In this document: positions 38,201-52,036 of the stretch, piece by piece | Layout of the letters: every line of letters starts with the position of its first letter | How positions within the stretch are numbered: the first letter of the stretch is position 1 | DNA from: Allacma fusca | Lineage: Eukaryota; Arthropoda; Collembola; Symphypleona; Sminthuridae | Reading direction: 5' to 3' | NCBI GenBank assembly: GCA_947179485.1 | Contig: OX359249.1 | Location: 51,037,402 to 51,101,401 of the forward strand | DNA length: 64,000 nt | Notes under the pieces: generated by a model | What the model was told of the DNA's origin: nothing | The model's input: the letters and a program-made list of their open reading frames with translations, nothing else | Database searches by the model: none | Made by a program: the position numbers and the translations under genes

Positions 38201-41200
38201 GTAGAGCATGAGTAATTATTTCAAGTCAAGTTCACATTTGGGTCATGGTCAAGTCAATTATTTCAAAGCCATGAGCGTTTCGGGGAATGTTCAGGTATTT
38301 CATGGTCTTCAGCAGGATTTCATATCTCAAGTCAAGTTCAAGTTCGAGAATCAATATTTTACTTGAATCATAGTGCTTAGTCAAGATGAAGTAAAGAATT
38401 GAAAGTACATGATCATGAACTTGAGATTTTCATTTATGTGTAATAAATTATGTTCATTCGGGTCTTATAGAGTAATAGTAACTGAATGCTGTAAATTTAG
38501 TCATAATTTGTCCGACGAAGTTTATTTAATTACCTTTAATCGGTCTTAAAAGGTTGGTTGAAATATATTGTCCTAAAATTGGACATAATTTGTCCAAACA
38601 AGTTTACTTACTTTTAATCAGTCTTAAAAGGTCGGATGAAGTTTATTGATCTAAAATTCATGACTGGACGCAGAGGCAGCCTCCTATGTATTAAAAAGTG
38701 ATTACTCATAAACGAGCCGCAAGTAGGTCAACAGGCTCATACAAATATGGTCCATAATTGTGAGCAGTTGGTTGAATGATCTAGTACTACAGTTTATGAT
38801 CGGTCCATGACACAGTTTCGTCTCGAACAAAGCGGATCGAAACGAATTCGGAATGGAACGTCCATCCCGAGAGCGTACCTAGTTACATAGCTCCTGGTGT
38901 TAATCACCGATGATTTTTTATGGAGTTAAGAGCTAATCCCGCCACGACATTCCCGTTGGTAATAATCCCGTGAGCATTATTCCCACTGACTGCATTCCCG
39001 ATGCCCTTTATACCGTCTAAGATAATCCCGCTAATCAAGAGACAATCCCGCCGTTTGTGAAACGAGCAGAATACAACGATACTGTTGTTACAACAACATT
39101 CCAGCCCTCGTAAAAATTGACTCAAATTGACGTAATTACTCATACATTGAAGAGAATACAAATCCGTTGGTCGTCAAGGTAGAGCAAGAGAGACAGTCAA
39201 TACATGAACGCAGCATGTATTTATTTGTGCTGATTATCAAGAATACAAACTCAGGATGATCACAACGTTCACTTTTGGAATATTGCTATCGTTCTCACAA
39301 TCAGAAGTACGTGAACGCTACGATTGGACAATAAAGCAATATTCCATAATATTTGAAATTGCAAGTAGTCGACTCTTCCTCTAGCGACAACCGAACAGCA
39401 TGCATTTTTGTGACACTCAATGGAAGTGTCGTTACAGGTTACGACTCAGAATTGAAATATAGATATACTTTGAACTTCTGGAGAGATCCTCATTGTGCCA
39501 TTATAGGGGAATATTTGCTATATCTAGTTGTTATAAAAACATTGACCGTGAATCATGTGAATTAAAAAATGAACCAACAACTTTTTGACGCTGTTATGTT
39601 GCTACCATTTAGAATACATTGGAAAAAATATCTTGGTTTTCCCATTGAACAACTCTTTTAAAAATTTGCGTGGATGGTCCAAACAAAGTTGTAAACGATA
39701 AACAAAAGGTCCACCGTCAGACCGGTGAAGGTTTGGAAGTTGAAATTAAAACATTGACGTCTTTAGGACAAAGCTAATTACACTAAAAGTTTGTTAAGAT
39801 GAAAAATTATTGGCAAACAATTCTTAAAAATTAAATCATTGAAGAATTTTTTAATATTTAACAAAGATTAATTAGGACTTAATGCAGATTTTAAGAAGTA
39901 CTGAAAATAAAGATGGTTAAAAAGTGCACTAAAAAGGAAAAAAAAACAAGGTATATAAATAATTATTCCAGTTTCCATTTTGCTTAATTTGAATTGTTTA
40001 CAAAATTTAATCAGATGTAAAATCATCTTGCATTGCACATTCATGAATAAAACTAGAATTATTTTAATATTCCAGTATGTAACTTTTAAAGTAATCATTA
40101 TACGCGTATTATACGCAATCTCCCTAAGCATTATGTTAATGCAAATACATAAAAAAAATACATAAAATGATAACATTTTCACAAACACCAAACTGTCGAA
40201 GAAAAAACTGGAACACGAGAAATTCCTCCTTCTCCGAATCTATCTATCCTGCTCCTGAAGTTCTGAAACTCAATTTCCCGAAAATGGCTCCCAATTTTTC
40301 ATGTCAACCTATTGAATACTTATCTGGAACATGAATCCTGAAAAGTAGCGTAAAAAAAGTAGGAAAAAATTGGCGTGGAAAATACTATGGTCAGTTACAA
40401 AAATGGTTGTCTAAAATCCTTGAAAAACTTCGACGATACTTCACGTCTTTGACGGTTTTGGACTTCGTCAATGAAACAAACTTTGAAAAATCTGGTGACT
40501 CAATTCTTGAAAACGGGGGGGGGGACCAATTATTTCACGTCATTTAAAATTACAAGGTCAGAAACTCTTCTCCGCACCTTTGCTCCTGAAGATGAATTTC
40601 CCCAACCTTGCTCTCTGTTCTTACAGGTCATGTCCGCAATTCTTTTCGCAGAAACCTTTTGGATATCTCCCGGGAAAACCTATCAAATTTTTTACAAATA
40701 AATCTCAAAAGAATTTTCAGAAAAAATTTTACCTGTGAATAAAAATTTGGAATGTCGACAATCCCAAAAAGTCTTGACTTTGCTTCATTTTCTTGATGAC
40801 TTAGGTCAATGAAATTCGGTGAAAATCTGGAAAAGAATTTATTTCAAAATGGGGGGAACAAATATTTTGTTTCGTTGTCCCTTTAATGGGCTAGGGGGAA
40901 ATGCCTATGGGGGCATCTTGTACATACATAGCTGCACAATATAGGTACTCAAAACAGCCAGCAACTCTCAACCAGTCAACAGCACACTGCTTGATGTCAT
41001 GACCATGGATGCAATCGTTTACTGCAGTTGTTACTATTAGGTTTACAACAAAACTTAGGTCGGGGTTGTCGCCAGCGGGGTTACGGTTGGTGGGATCACA
41101 TATTTTTGAGTTTGGGATTAAATCCTCGGGATTTTTTCGGCGAAGTTACCAAAGTCGGAAAAGCCGTCGGCAGGATTAGCTCTGAGCACGTTTTTTATAC

Positions 41201-44200
41201 ATGTTATTTGTGAAAACAAAGTGTTTGTTTTCATCCTGGTGGAAATATGAATTAATGTGCACTTACTGCATAGACAGGCAATCACATGATTATTAGTTAT
41301 TTAAAATTAATTAGAAATTACATGGATATTGTAATGTGTGTTGTGGGCAATGTACACGTTTGTGAGTCTCCATGAATTTGATCACATTATTATAACATCC
41401 TTGTAAAGTGGATTAAAAATTGGTTATTTCAGTGAGCAAACAGCGCGGATCTCGGAGCGTGTGCCGAATTTCGGAGTTTAGCTGCAGCCGAGGGAAGTGC
41501 GTTTCGGGAGATAAATTCTGTAATGGCATTGATGACTGTGGAGATGGATCGGATGAACCTCGGTATTGCACTCGTAAGTTGATGCTAATATTTTTTATAT
41601 TCTTTTTCATTTTTTAGCTTTTCAACTTTCTGAAAAACTTTTGATTCTGCTTCTAGTTTCCTATTTCCCCCTGAAACAGTCCTAGAAATACTTTTGCCTA
41701 GCGGTTTGAGCATTGCAGTAGTAGCCAGTTTGTATTTCTTTCCCCCCCCCTGTTTTACTAGTTGTATGGTAATTGTCTTTTCTTATCGTACTCATCCGTT
41801 TCTGAAGCTACTCTTTCAGTAATTAATTGCATAGATTGGCTCGGAAGTAATCTTTGCACCTTTTGTATTCAATAAATAACAACGGAGGATGTATCTATTA
41901 TAAAATTAGTGATAACTAAATTAGTGGTAACAAACTACCACAATGGAGTTAATGGGCTAGCATCGGCAATGAAATCAAATCACTGATATTTTTCCTCAAT
42001 ATAATAAATATATTTACGTTTCTGTCTTTCTTCAGCCGAATTTTCGACGTAGAATAGAATCGACGGGGTGCCATCGAATTTTTTGGTATCAACAAAAAAA
42101 GGCATAAATAAAGTATGTATTACATTGTGTAAGGACCATTAGGTGTACAGGTTACAAGTTATAACTCGCTAGAACGGATGGTTTGCTAATGGATGTTTCC
42201 GTATAACTTTGACCTATTGGGCTAAACGATCCGTATTCGTAATCTTATAACTGCAAAACGATCTTCCCCAAACATTGTCAACATTCAGTTTCCCCATTTC
42301 CTGGAAAATTTTTATGAATATTTCTCAAACTCTGTGTTAACTGATCGTGGGATGGGTTGGCAACCCAACGATTATCTACACGAAATTTGAACTATTTCAA
42401 GAGCCCATTTTGGCATCCGAGTTTCAGAGTAACCCTGACAAAGACTGTCCCACCCTCGAGGTAGAATATAATTATCGGGCTTCCTCGGATGCTGGGGAAG
42501 TCCTGTGTAGAACTATTGCAGACACCCACCCACGATAAGTAGTAAAAAGAAAAGGGATAGTATTACGTAGAATAAAAAATACAGAAAACTAAAAACATCC
42601 AGTAGCCCTGATGTAGGCCTTGGAGCTACTTGTTTTTGCGTAGGACATTCCCCCGTTGGGTCTAGTAGACCCTGACCAAGATAAATTGTCCTTTTATCGC
42701 AGTATGCTGGGAATTTGTATAGTGAGTCTGCGTCTCCTCCAAGTCTCACTTCATGCATACTGGAGTGGGAGCCAATCTCATTTTCTTCCGCAGGATGCAG
42801 TAGCCTCTGTATAGTAGAACACTAGATGTCTTATTGCCGATTTACTGAGCTCTATAAGTGACTGGGAGTCATAGAGGGGGCATTTAATGGAGAGATGCGA
42901 AGTCTTTAATCTTGGCTTAATTCTCCAATCTTTGGAGTGAAGACTTCTTGTACAGTCTCTTGCGGCCATAACTTACCTTGTTCCCTAGGCGGGGGGGGGG
43001 GGGGTTGGTTCCGGTCCAATGAAACTAGGACCCCACCCATGAGAGTCGTTGACTAGCTTATTAGCTAGCTCATTGCCCTGAACCCACTGTGTTCAGGTAT
43101 CAAAATTAATTTTACTGTCTTATTACGTGTGTTAGGGGAAATTAAATGGTTGAGTGCATCGTGATACTCTCACACCAGGCTAGATCTGATGTCCAGTGCA
43201 TTTAGGCTCAGCAAAGATCTTGTGCTGTCGCTGAAGAAGGTGATGCAGTAATGTTGGGAGTCACACACCTCGGGTGATATTTATTGGGTTTGTTATCCAC
43301 ATTTTGAAAGACTTTTGAAGACTTTACATTTGACTCAATCTCAGTATAATTTTATACAGCTCCAAGTTCAATTGATATTTGTTCGATTTGGTAAAATCTG
43401 TTGAGGTTCCACAGTCTAAGGTAGCAACGATTGGTTTCTGACAATCGCAGCACTTTAAATATGATAGAAGAAATACAGTAAAAGTCCGTTATAAAGGATA
43501 CAGATATACAAGGGACCGGCTTGTTTCGTCCTCCATGTGTACAGCAAAAAAGGTTTACAATGAAAATATTAGGGTTAAAAGAAGAAGGGTATTTGTTCGT
43601 AAACTTTTTTGTCCTGTTTTATGTATGAGTGCATACATACAAATAAAATATTTGCATACAATAGCGACCGAGACAAAAGTTATTGAAGTTTTTTGAAAGC
43701 ATTACAAAGTTCCAAAAATCGGTATTTTCGAAATTTTGAAAACCAGTGAACATGAGTAAAAAACGATATCCAAATTTCCAAAGTCAAGATTAAATTGCTT
43801 TTCAACGAACCAATGAAGACTTACAATGTCATATAGTCAAAACATGTAATTACTTCAACTTGCATCTTTCCGAATTTCAAGACGGTTTCCAAAAAACGAA
43901 CTAATTTTTTGTCACAAATTTGAACATCAATCGAATTTTAATTTTTATATTTGTTTGGAAACTTATTCTTGGGACAATTTTCCCTGGGGGGTCATGTCTG
44001 GCATAATTCCTTCTTGGCAAAAATAATGATCAAATTTAGTTGAAATGATTTTAGATTTTGCAGTAATTAAAAATGCTTTTTCATTGAGCTATTATAGACC
44101 AAGATGCAACATCCGAGTCAAAATTTATTGAAATTTTTCAAACACGATGGTTTCCAAAAATCCTAAATATTTTTTACAATAATTTTGAACACTAATGAAC

Positions 44201-47200
44201 CAGGGTTCGGAATTTTGTAAATCTCCCCTGAAGATCGTTTCTAAATTTCTCGGCTGAATCTTATGTCCCTGCAGGGAGGTCCTCAAGGATTTGATTTCAA
44301 TAATCCCTGCTGAAAAAAAGGTCAACGATTTTCAAAATCCCTGTTCGCAAAAATAATTTCCCTACAACACTTCAAATCCCTGCCAAATAAGGTCAACCTA
44401 TATAAAAATCCCCCTTTGCATAAAACATTTCCCTGAAACACGCCAACAAATTTAAAAATCCCTGCCAAGAGAAAGGTCAACGAATTTAAAAATCCCTGTT
44501 TGCAAAAAAGAATCCCTTCCCTTTGAGATTTTCCCTACCAGAAATATTGTTTCCTTCGGAAGAATCTTCCCAGTCTTCCCACAAAAATCCGACCCCTGCA
44601 GTACATGAATTTGCATTTTTAAATTTATTCAACAACTTCACGGAAAGACAATTTGTGGTGAGCGGACGGGCTTTTGCTGATTTCGCAGAGTTTGTATGAT
44701 GAAAATTGCCTAGATTTTGAGGCTTCGACCTGATAGGCACATCCTGATATTTGTAATGAGTCGGAATAGACATAAGAAGTACATAGATATCTGCTCGCTT
44801 GCTCTCGACTCTACAATTTATTACTACTACTGTCTCCCATATTACTCACTGACTGAGTCTTTCTACTTCGAGCACTACCTTGAGCAATACTTACATGTGA
44901 CGAAGCACTTATTGCTAGCGTTAAGCGTGACTCCGAGGGGGTTGATAGGATGTTCAATGCACGCAGATGTGTGATGCTATTTATTTTTTATTTTCTAGCT
45001 TGTAATAGAACGTACTACGGAGAGTGGGGTTCAACATATTCACTTTCCCTCTCATCAGAAACCATATCCAGTATTCTCCAGAGTCGCCAAGACGGAAAGA
45101 ATCCCATTCAAGGCTCTTCGTCTTCAGCCACGGGAGACAAGAAACCCGCTTCAGCTCATTTTGTATGCCAACTCGCTTTTGCAGCTGCCGGTGATAATTT
45201 TGGGGATTTCGTTCAGGTACGTCCTCCTCAAAAATTATTCCGCGTACAAGGAGAAACCAGGCAAAAACTTACAAGTAGCTTTAGAGTGCATTAGTTAGAT
45301 GCTAAAGTATAGAAAGGTAAAGCAAAACGGAAAATGTATCCAGTAATTGCTGTTAACATGTATGAATTAAGGATCCAGGGAAAGGCCAGTCACCCAACAC
45401 TTGCGTTCTTCCATTCAAGCTGGGGACTTATTTTCCACCAACATTTAAACTTTAACCTTCCCTGCAAGGCAGCTCGGTCATATTCCCTTCTCTTTTCCGT
45501 ACTTATTCTATATAGTATATCTACACCTATTACTTTTGTTAGTACCCTTCAATCTAGAAAGTTGAGGAAGGGTATTCCATAGAGTGCAGTAAGGAAGGAA
45601 ACTTCTGCATGGTGACAACATCGTAAAGTTGATTAATTGACGTGTGGACATTAATGCATTGAGATACAAAGGAGTCAGCCATATTGTTATTTAGAAATTA
45701 AACATTTAATTGACGACTTACTCCATTTACGCTTTAACTAGCAAAGAATACTCGTACATATTTTGAGGGTAATGTTTTGATTAAAACACTAACAAGCTTG
45801 GAATAAAATCATGCCGACTCTGATTGAGGGGAACGTAAGATTACCACAAGCAACTAGCCGTATAACAATAATTGTTGAATGTAAAATTGGGTTGGCCTCA
45901 TTCAAATTTAAGGGAATGAACACTGAACAGTGGTGTAGTCATAAAACTGTTTGTACCCTCGTTCTTAGCCCAAAAATCGATGAGTGAACCTCCAGTATGT
46001 CTCACTTTTTTGCAAAACTTTGTAGTTCTTCCTCATAAAATATCGTAAATGTTTGATGTCTGTGTAGAGCCTAGAGGTGGAACGGATACACTTCATTGTG
46101 TTTCAGTAACTCTTCCGTGTACTCATGCTTTGAATGACCACATATTTTACAGTTTCTCATATGTACACATGTTGGAGGGCTAGCTATGTTAATACAAGAA
46201 AATTGTGTTGAAACGAATGACTATACAGCACATATGTTTTGGATATAACGAACTCTCTAATCTGTTTCTGGTCCAGTGTACACAGTACTTGAGGGCTCAG
46301 GGTAGTGCGTCTACAAGATATATTGAACTATGCCAAACGATTAGGGGAATTTTGTATTTCCGACAAATCTTGAACAAAATTCCATAAATCATAAAATATT
46401 TTTCTATGGGTGACTAAATTTTTGACAGTTGGATTATTTTTTGCTCTTTATAAACAAAATTGTACTAGGTATATACAGTAGTACTGGACTATGTATGTAT
46501 ATCATCAGATTGTCAAAACGTTTACCGTAGGTATAGCCTCACCCCCGGTCTGAACATTTGCTTTTCGAGTGGTAATATTTTATAGAACTCTTGTCATCTG
46601 GAAGGTCTTTGAACCATTAAAATTCACGAGTGTTTAAGGCAATATTGAAGCAGGGTCTCGTTGTTTGTGTTTGTTCGGCGGTTCTAAAACATTCTAAATA
46701 GAAGTTGCCCAATTAAACCTTGATGATCCAGAGAAATCGACTAATCCTCTTCCAGAACATCACCCATCAGGTCCAAGTTTAATAACAAGTTTGGTTCGTT
46801 ATGCAGACAAACCCCTTTATAGTCACTACCTCTATAGGAAACTTTTTCTTATTCTCATATGATAATTCGGTACGGGCAAATTCCTCCGTATACCCTAATG
46901 TTAAATGATATCCGAATAGTCCACTTTCCAGTAGCCACAATCTCTCTATTGTCCGGCACATTTTCAGTCCCGAATAATACACTACCCTCCATATAGTCAT
47001 ATAATTTTGAAAACAAGTACATAATAATTAAAAGATACATATTACATAGCATGTGTCAATTTTTTTTTTCATCGTAGATCTATACCCCGCTTACATTCAT
47101 TTAGTGCATATGCACAGAAAATGGTTTCTAAATAGTCAACGTTCTCTATAGTCATCTTTTATAGCCCGTCCCCTGTGATGTGACTATAAAGAAAGAGGTT

Positions 47201-50200
47201 TGATAGTACATGTCCAGTTAACTAGTAGTCTGCTTTGATTGTTTTAATATCTGGAATCTCGTATTGTCTTCAGTGTAATTACATTTGTCACCCTGCCCAA
47301 AAGAACTCTCGCTTGTTTTTCAGCAAAAAATGAATATTGGAAATAAATTATTTTGAACTCATTTTATGAGTTTCTGATGAGCTGGAACATAACTTCTTGC
47401 AAAATGTTTTCCTCCAACTTTACCCCATTGTCCACAGTTCTGCTGAACATAAATGGTTTAAGTATGGGGCGAAGTGTATCACAATGCAGGTAGTGTAGAA
47501 GTTAAATATAACTATTTGTTTACTCTCAGGTCTATATAATTACATATATTAGTATTTATGCAGGCAACAAGATAGATACTGTAAAGAGTAAAGGTGAAGT
47601 CCTGTACAAACTGCAAGATAAATTTTCTTCTTCCTTCATAAAATCGGGGGTTGACAACCGACCCGAGCAACTGAAATACACACATCTGAACTCAACTGTA
47701 GAACTCTAAAACCTTCAAAGATAATAATTCCCAACAAATTCTTTCCAACAGATTTCAATAAAATAAAGAAACTTACTTTGCAAATTATTTTAAAACCCAT
47801 CGAAGAATATGACACTGTTTTTACTTTTAAAGGATTATGCGTGGATATATTAATAAAGGCTTCGCCGTCCCACACACACACACACACAACTAACAAAACT
47901 GACATTTTTCCGAAACTTAAATGGAAAGTTTCGTTTTGGAATGGTTATTTTTTGAATTTCTTGTCTGCACTATAGTGGATTTACAGCCTGCAGCCCGGCC
48001 ATGGTAAAAACGTTTAGGGCCAGGGTAAATAGAAATTAACGAAGATAATCAGATTGCAAGCAGAAAGGCTCACCCATCTGCAGTAATTAGGGTTTAGGGT
48101 TAGGGTAAGAATTATTTTATTAATCCATCCCTGTAATCAATTCCCACATGTATTATGAATAATCTCAACAAAAAAATTGCTATAAGAATCAATGCAAGCA
48201 AGGGTGGATTTACAGGATGGCTAACCCTGGCACGGCTACCCTCATAGAAATTACTAACGAAGGCTATCAGTTTATCCATTTAGGACCACCCATTTAATTT
48301 GAGGTTGAAGGACCGGGTAGCCCTTTTTTATGAATACCCCCGGGTTTGTACTATTTGAAAAACATTCAAACTTTTCATTTATAGCCTGAACAATAACCCA
48401 CCTGCATTGCCATGCAAAACAACATGTTAGTTTCAATTTACTCCAAATGCATGGAAAAAAGGAAGGAATTCCAGCGTTTTAATATTTTGAGAGCACTAAT
48501 CACGTCACCCATGATGCTGTGTCCACGTGGAAGTCTCCATCCTCAAAGCTAACTTTTAACGCTCGTGACTGATTGTGAGGGATGTACTAACTTTCTAGAT
48601 TGAAGAACATTGCTATTGCGACACGTTTCTATTGGAATCCGCAGTAATTTGTCCACCTCCTTCTGTCAATCCGTAACACATAAAGCTCCCCATCTGTAAC
48701 CTAAACTAAATTCGAATGCACATAGTTACATAGTTATAATTCATAATAGTTCGAATTTACTATGATAGCCAGGGATTAGGGTCAGTGTGTGTGTGGAGAG
48801 ACATAAGTATTTATCTCTTACAAAGATTTCTAAAAGTTTACAAGATTGCCCGGTAAAAATCGAGACTTTGTTGTCGTAATATGATAAATAAACTAGTTTA
48901 GATTAGATCAGTCTAATCGTGAAATCAATTAAAATTAAGATGTCAAAAATGTGAAAGACAAACAAATTTAATTTTCCGTAATTATGTACATGTATGTTTA
49001 TACAAACTGATAAGTATACTTAGTATGAACCAAAATCAAAATTTCTGCTGTAAAACATTTTTCTTAGTTAGTTTGTGGTAAATAAAGATTTTCGTACTTC
49101 AGATTGTACTTTCTTTTTTATAAAGATAAGACAATTTTGTAAGATCCTTCGTCTATTTTAGAAATTATTCTTACTTGAATTTGAATGGGATGAAGTGAAG
49201 AAAGTAACCACCGTCGTTGCTTTCGAATGATACACAGAATTTTCATATCGATTTTATTTTTATATTTTCCTTAGATCATGTTTGATTCAATCAATATTGG
49301 CCAATTCACTTCTTCAATGGTTCAAGGCTGTCCCACCGGCTCTTTGCAGGTCTAAATCTAATTTTTAAAATCTATTTTCACATCCTCTTGTCATTGATTG
49401 CTCATTTTCTTTTCCTCGGATTTGGATGAATTATCCTCTAGATTTTTGAGATCAATCGACCTATTACGGGGGGACAATGGTGTGGTACAGGTGTGGGCTA
49501 CTCGGTCTATTTCAGCGAAATGAGTGCCATTGTTCTGACATTAAGTATTGGAAACCACACTCCTTCTGTAGCAACTCCAGGAAGTAATCAAAATATTAAT
49601 CATGTATCCAATGAAACCAGAGCAAGGAGAACTAACGACACTGTGCACAACTTTAGCAAGTGGACATCCCGAGGCGGAGACACGACTGTGATAACAGGGT
49701 CACAACAACAAACGAATCATTTTGAATTTGATTTTAAGATACGATATAAATTCATTCCAAAGTCCTTGGCAGTTGTTCGGTAAGTACTCAGTTATTAAGA
49801 ATTTTATGTATTTTATTTTACATTAAGATTTTTAATTTTATGGTTACGGGGAGACGTCCCTTCATTTAGTTGTTGACGATTTCGAAAAGTTCTTGCATAA
49901 AGTCTCTCAACCGTTCCCTTATAATTTATAAGCCTAAGAATAATGTAATTTTGAGGAAGGGAAGATAGCAATAAACCAAACCCGAGTTTTCTCCATGGTA
50001 ACATTATCAACAAAAATTCAATTTTTTAATATTTTAATCTAGTATTACCGCCGTCCTTAGAACGGGTAGGCTCCACTGGCATGTAATCAAATATACATCA
50101 CACATCAAGCTAAAAAGTTGTTCCTATCGTCGGCCGAACTTTCTAACCCTCTATAATGTAAAATGCTTCGAATGAAGAACGCCTATATAACGCTCCTGTA

Positions 50201-51996
50201 GGAAACTCTAACGTGAAAACCGGCCATAATTTCATGGGTCTCCTCCATTCCTCGGAGCGGATTGCAGGGCAAAGGGAAATTATGGCTGGTTTTCCCTTTA
50301 GAGTTTTCAGCGGAACCACAGTAGCCGTTTTTCATTCTAAGCAATTTAAATTGTAGCCGGTTAGCAAGTTTAGCCGACGATGTTCTGCCTGTTTTAAAAG
50401 CTTCGTGCTTATAGAACTCTCATTGTGCGTAAGCCAGAAATGTGTACATAACTAAATGACCAACTATGCCTAAACCTAAAGTATAAACTTTCTCGTATCC
50501 TGAAATTAATTAGCTCCACCTATACTTATCCTTAATAGCCTCCCTAAAAGACATCCTCTTTCCTAACCTAAATAAATCCCGTTTAATTCCCTAACCTAAA
50601 AAGTTATCCATATCCGTTACCTAAAACGCTGCCCTATCCTTAACCTCAACTGCGTAGCCATAAAACTGTTTTTACTTTGGGTCGCTGTCCAAAAATCAAT
50701 GGGTGAGCCGTGAGCCTACAGTATGTCTCACTTTTTGTGCTAATAAGTATGTTTAATTCTTACACATAGAATTCACCTCTGGGTAGAGTTGAGAGGTAGA
50801 GCGGGTACTCCTGCCGTTTGTTTCAGTAGCTCATCCATGTACTCATGCTTTGTATGACAACATATTTTACCGTTTCTTATACACATGTTCGAGGGCTAAC
50901 CATGTTAATTCAAGAAAATGTTGCTGTTAACGAAAGACTATATAGGGCATATTTTCACATAACAGACTCTCTTCATCTATTTCATTTCTCTTCTAGTAAA
51001 TTGGATGAATTAATAAAGTTGTTCTTTAAGGAATTAAGAATAGACAGGAACTTCTCAAAGAAATGTGTATGATGTGATTTTGAATTGCCATTATTAGGTA
51101 GACATTTAGGAACATTTTCATGGAAATCAAAAATTTTTAAGAAAAATTATCGGAAAAGAAAGACGAATCCTAATGGAAACATGTACATGTAATTTTGATA
51201 TTGAGCATAAACAGTTTAGTATAGAATTCATAGTAACTATACCCTGTATTAGTGGATGCAAATAATCCATCCGGTGTTACATCGTACTTTGTAATAGTAG
51301 CAGTAAAAATAATGATATTGATCGTATTATGGAGATAAATATGTTGATAATAAATTGATAGCCGGTTTGTTTGGAAGGTATGGCCTACTGAATAGTCCGA
51401 TAGAGCGAGGGGTTCTGGTGCCCGACACTTACTGTTCCCGTGTTCTGGACACTTGTCATAAAATTCGGTGTAAAATACAATCTCCAAATTATCCCGGTTT
51501 ATACCCACGTAATGTAACCTGTTACTACACGGTTCGTCAAAGGGAAGTACCACCATGCAAACGTGTTCTAATCCAAGTTACGCAAATGAAGCCCCATAAA
51601 GTTCAATTGAGATCGATCCCCGGTCGTCAACTACTCTCCAATTCCGGTTCGTACACACTAGAGCAGTCCACAAGCATGGATGCATTTCTGGCTTGGGAAG
51701 ACTGTCGTGGAGATCGGGATAGTTTGATTATTTACGACGGAACCTCTATAAATGATCCTATTTTGCTCAAACTGTGTGGAGGGACTTACATTCCTCCAAT
51801 CACTTCTTCTGGACCTGCCATTCTAGTTGCTTTTCATTCGACAGCATTTGGTAACCCGTTAGATCCCAAACCGGCCGCTCCATTCCCAAGTCCTTTGAGA
51901 GGATTTGAACTCGATGTTGGTGTTGTCATCGTTGATTCGGAGAGTGCGGATTACAATAACCAACATAATTGCAGCTTTATTGTGAGTTTCTCCTGA

Positions 51997-52036
<40 letters not shown>

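Noticed and set aside
39353-39565. Possible extra exon in intron 1
   Set aside because: Begins at TTG, has no clean acceptor and donor in matching phase, and exon 1 joins exon 2 correctly without it.
50460-50650. CCTAA-rich text resembling telomere repeats
   Set aside because: Irregular, with no pentamer or hexamer array; it does not fit an interstitial telomere.
51355-51377. Acceptor at 51361 for exon 6
   Set aside because: It would enter exon 6 in the wrong frame after the phase-2 donor at 49779; the acceptor at 51377 fits.
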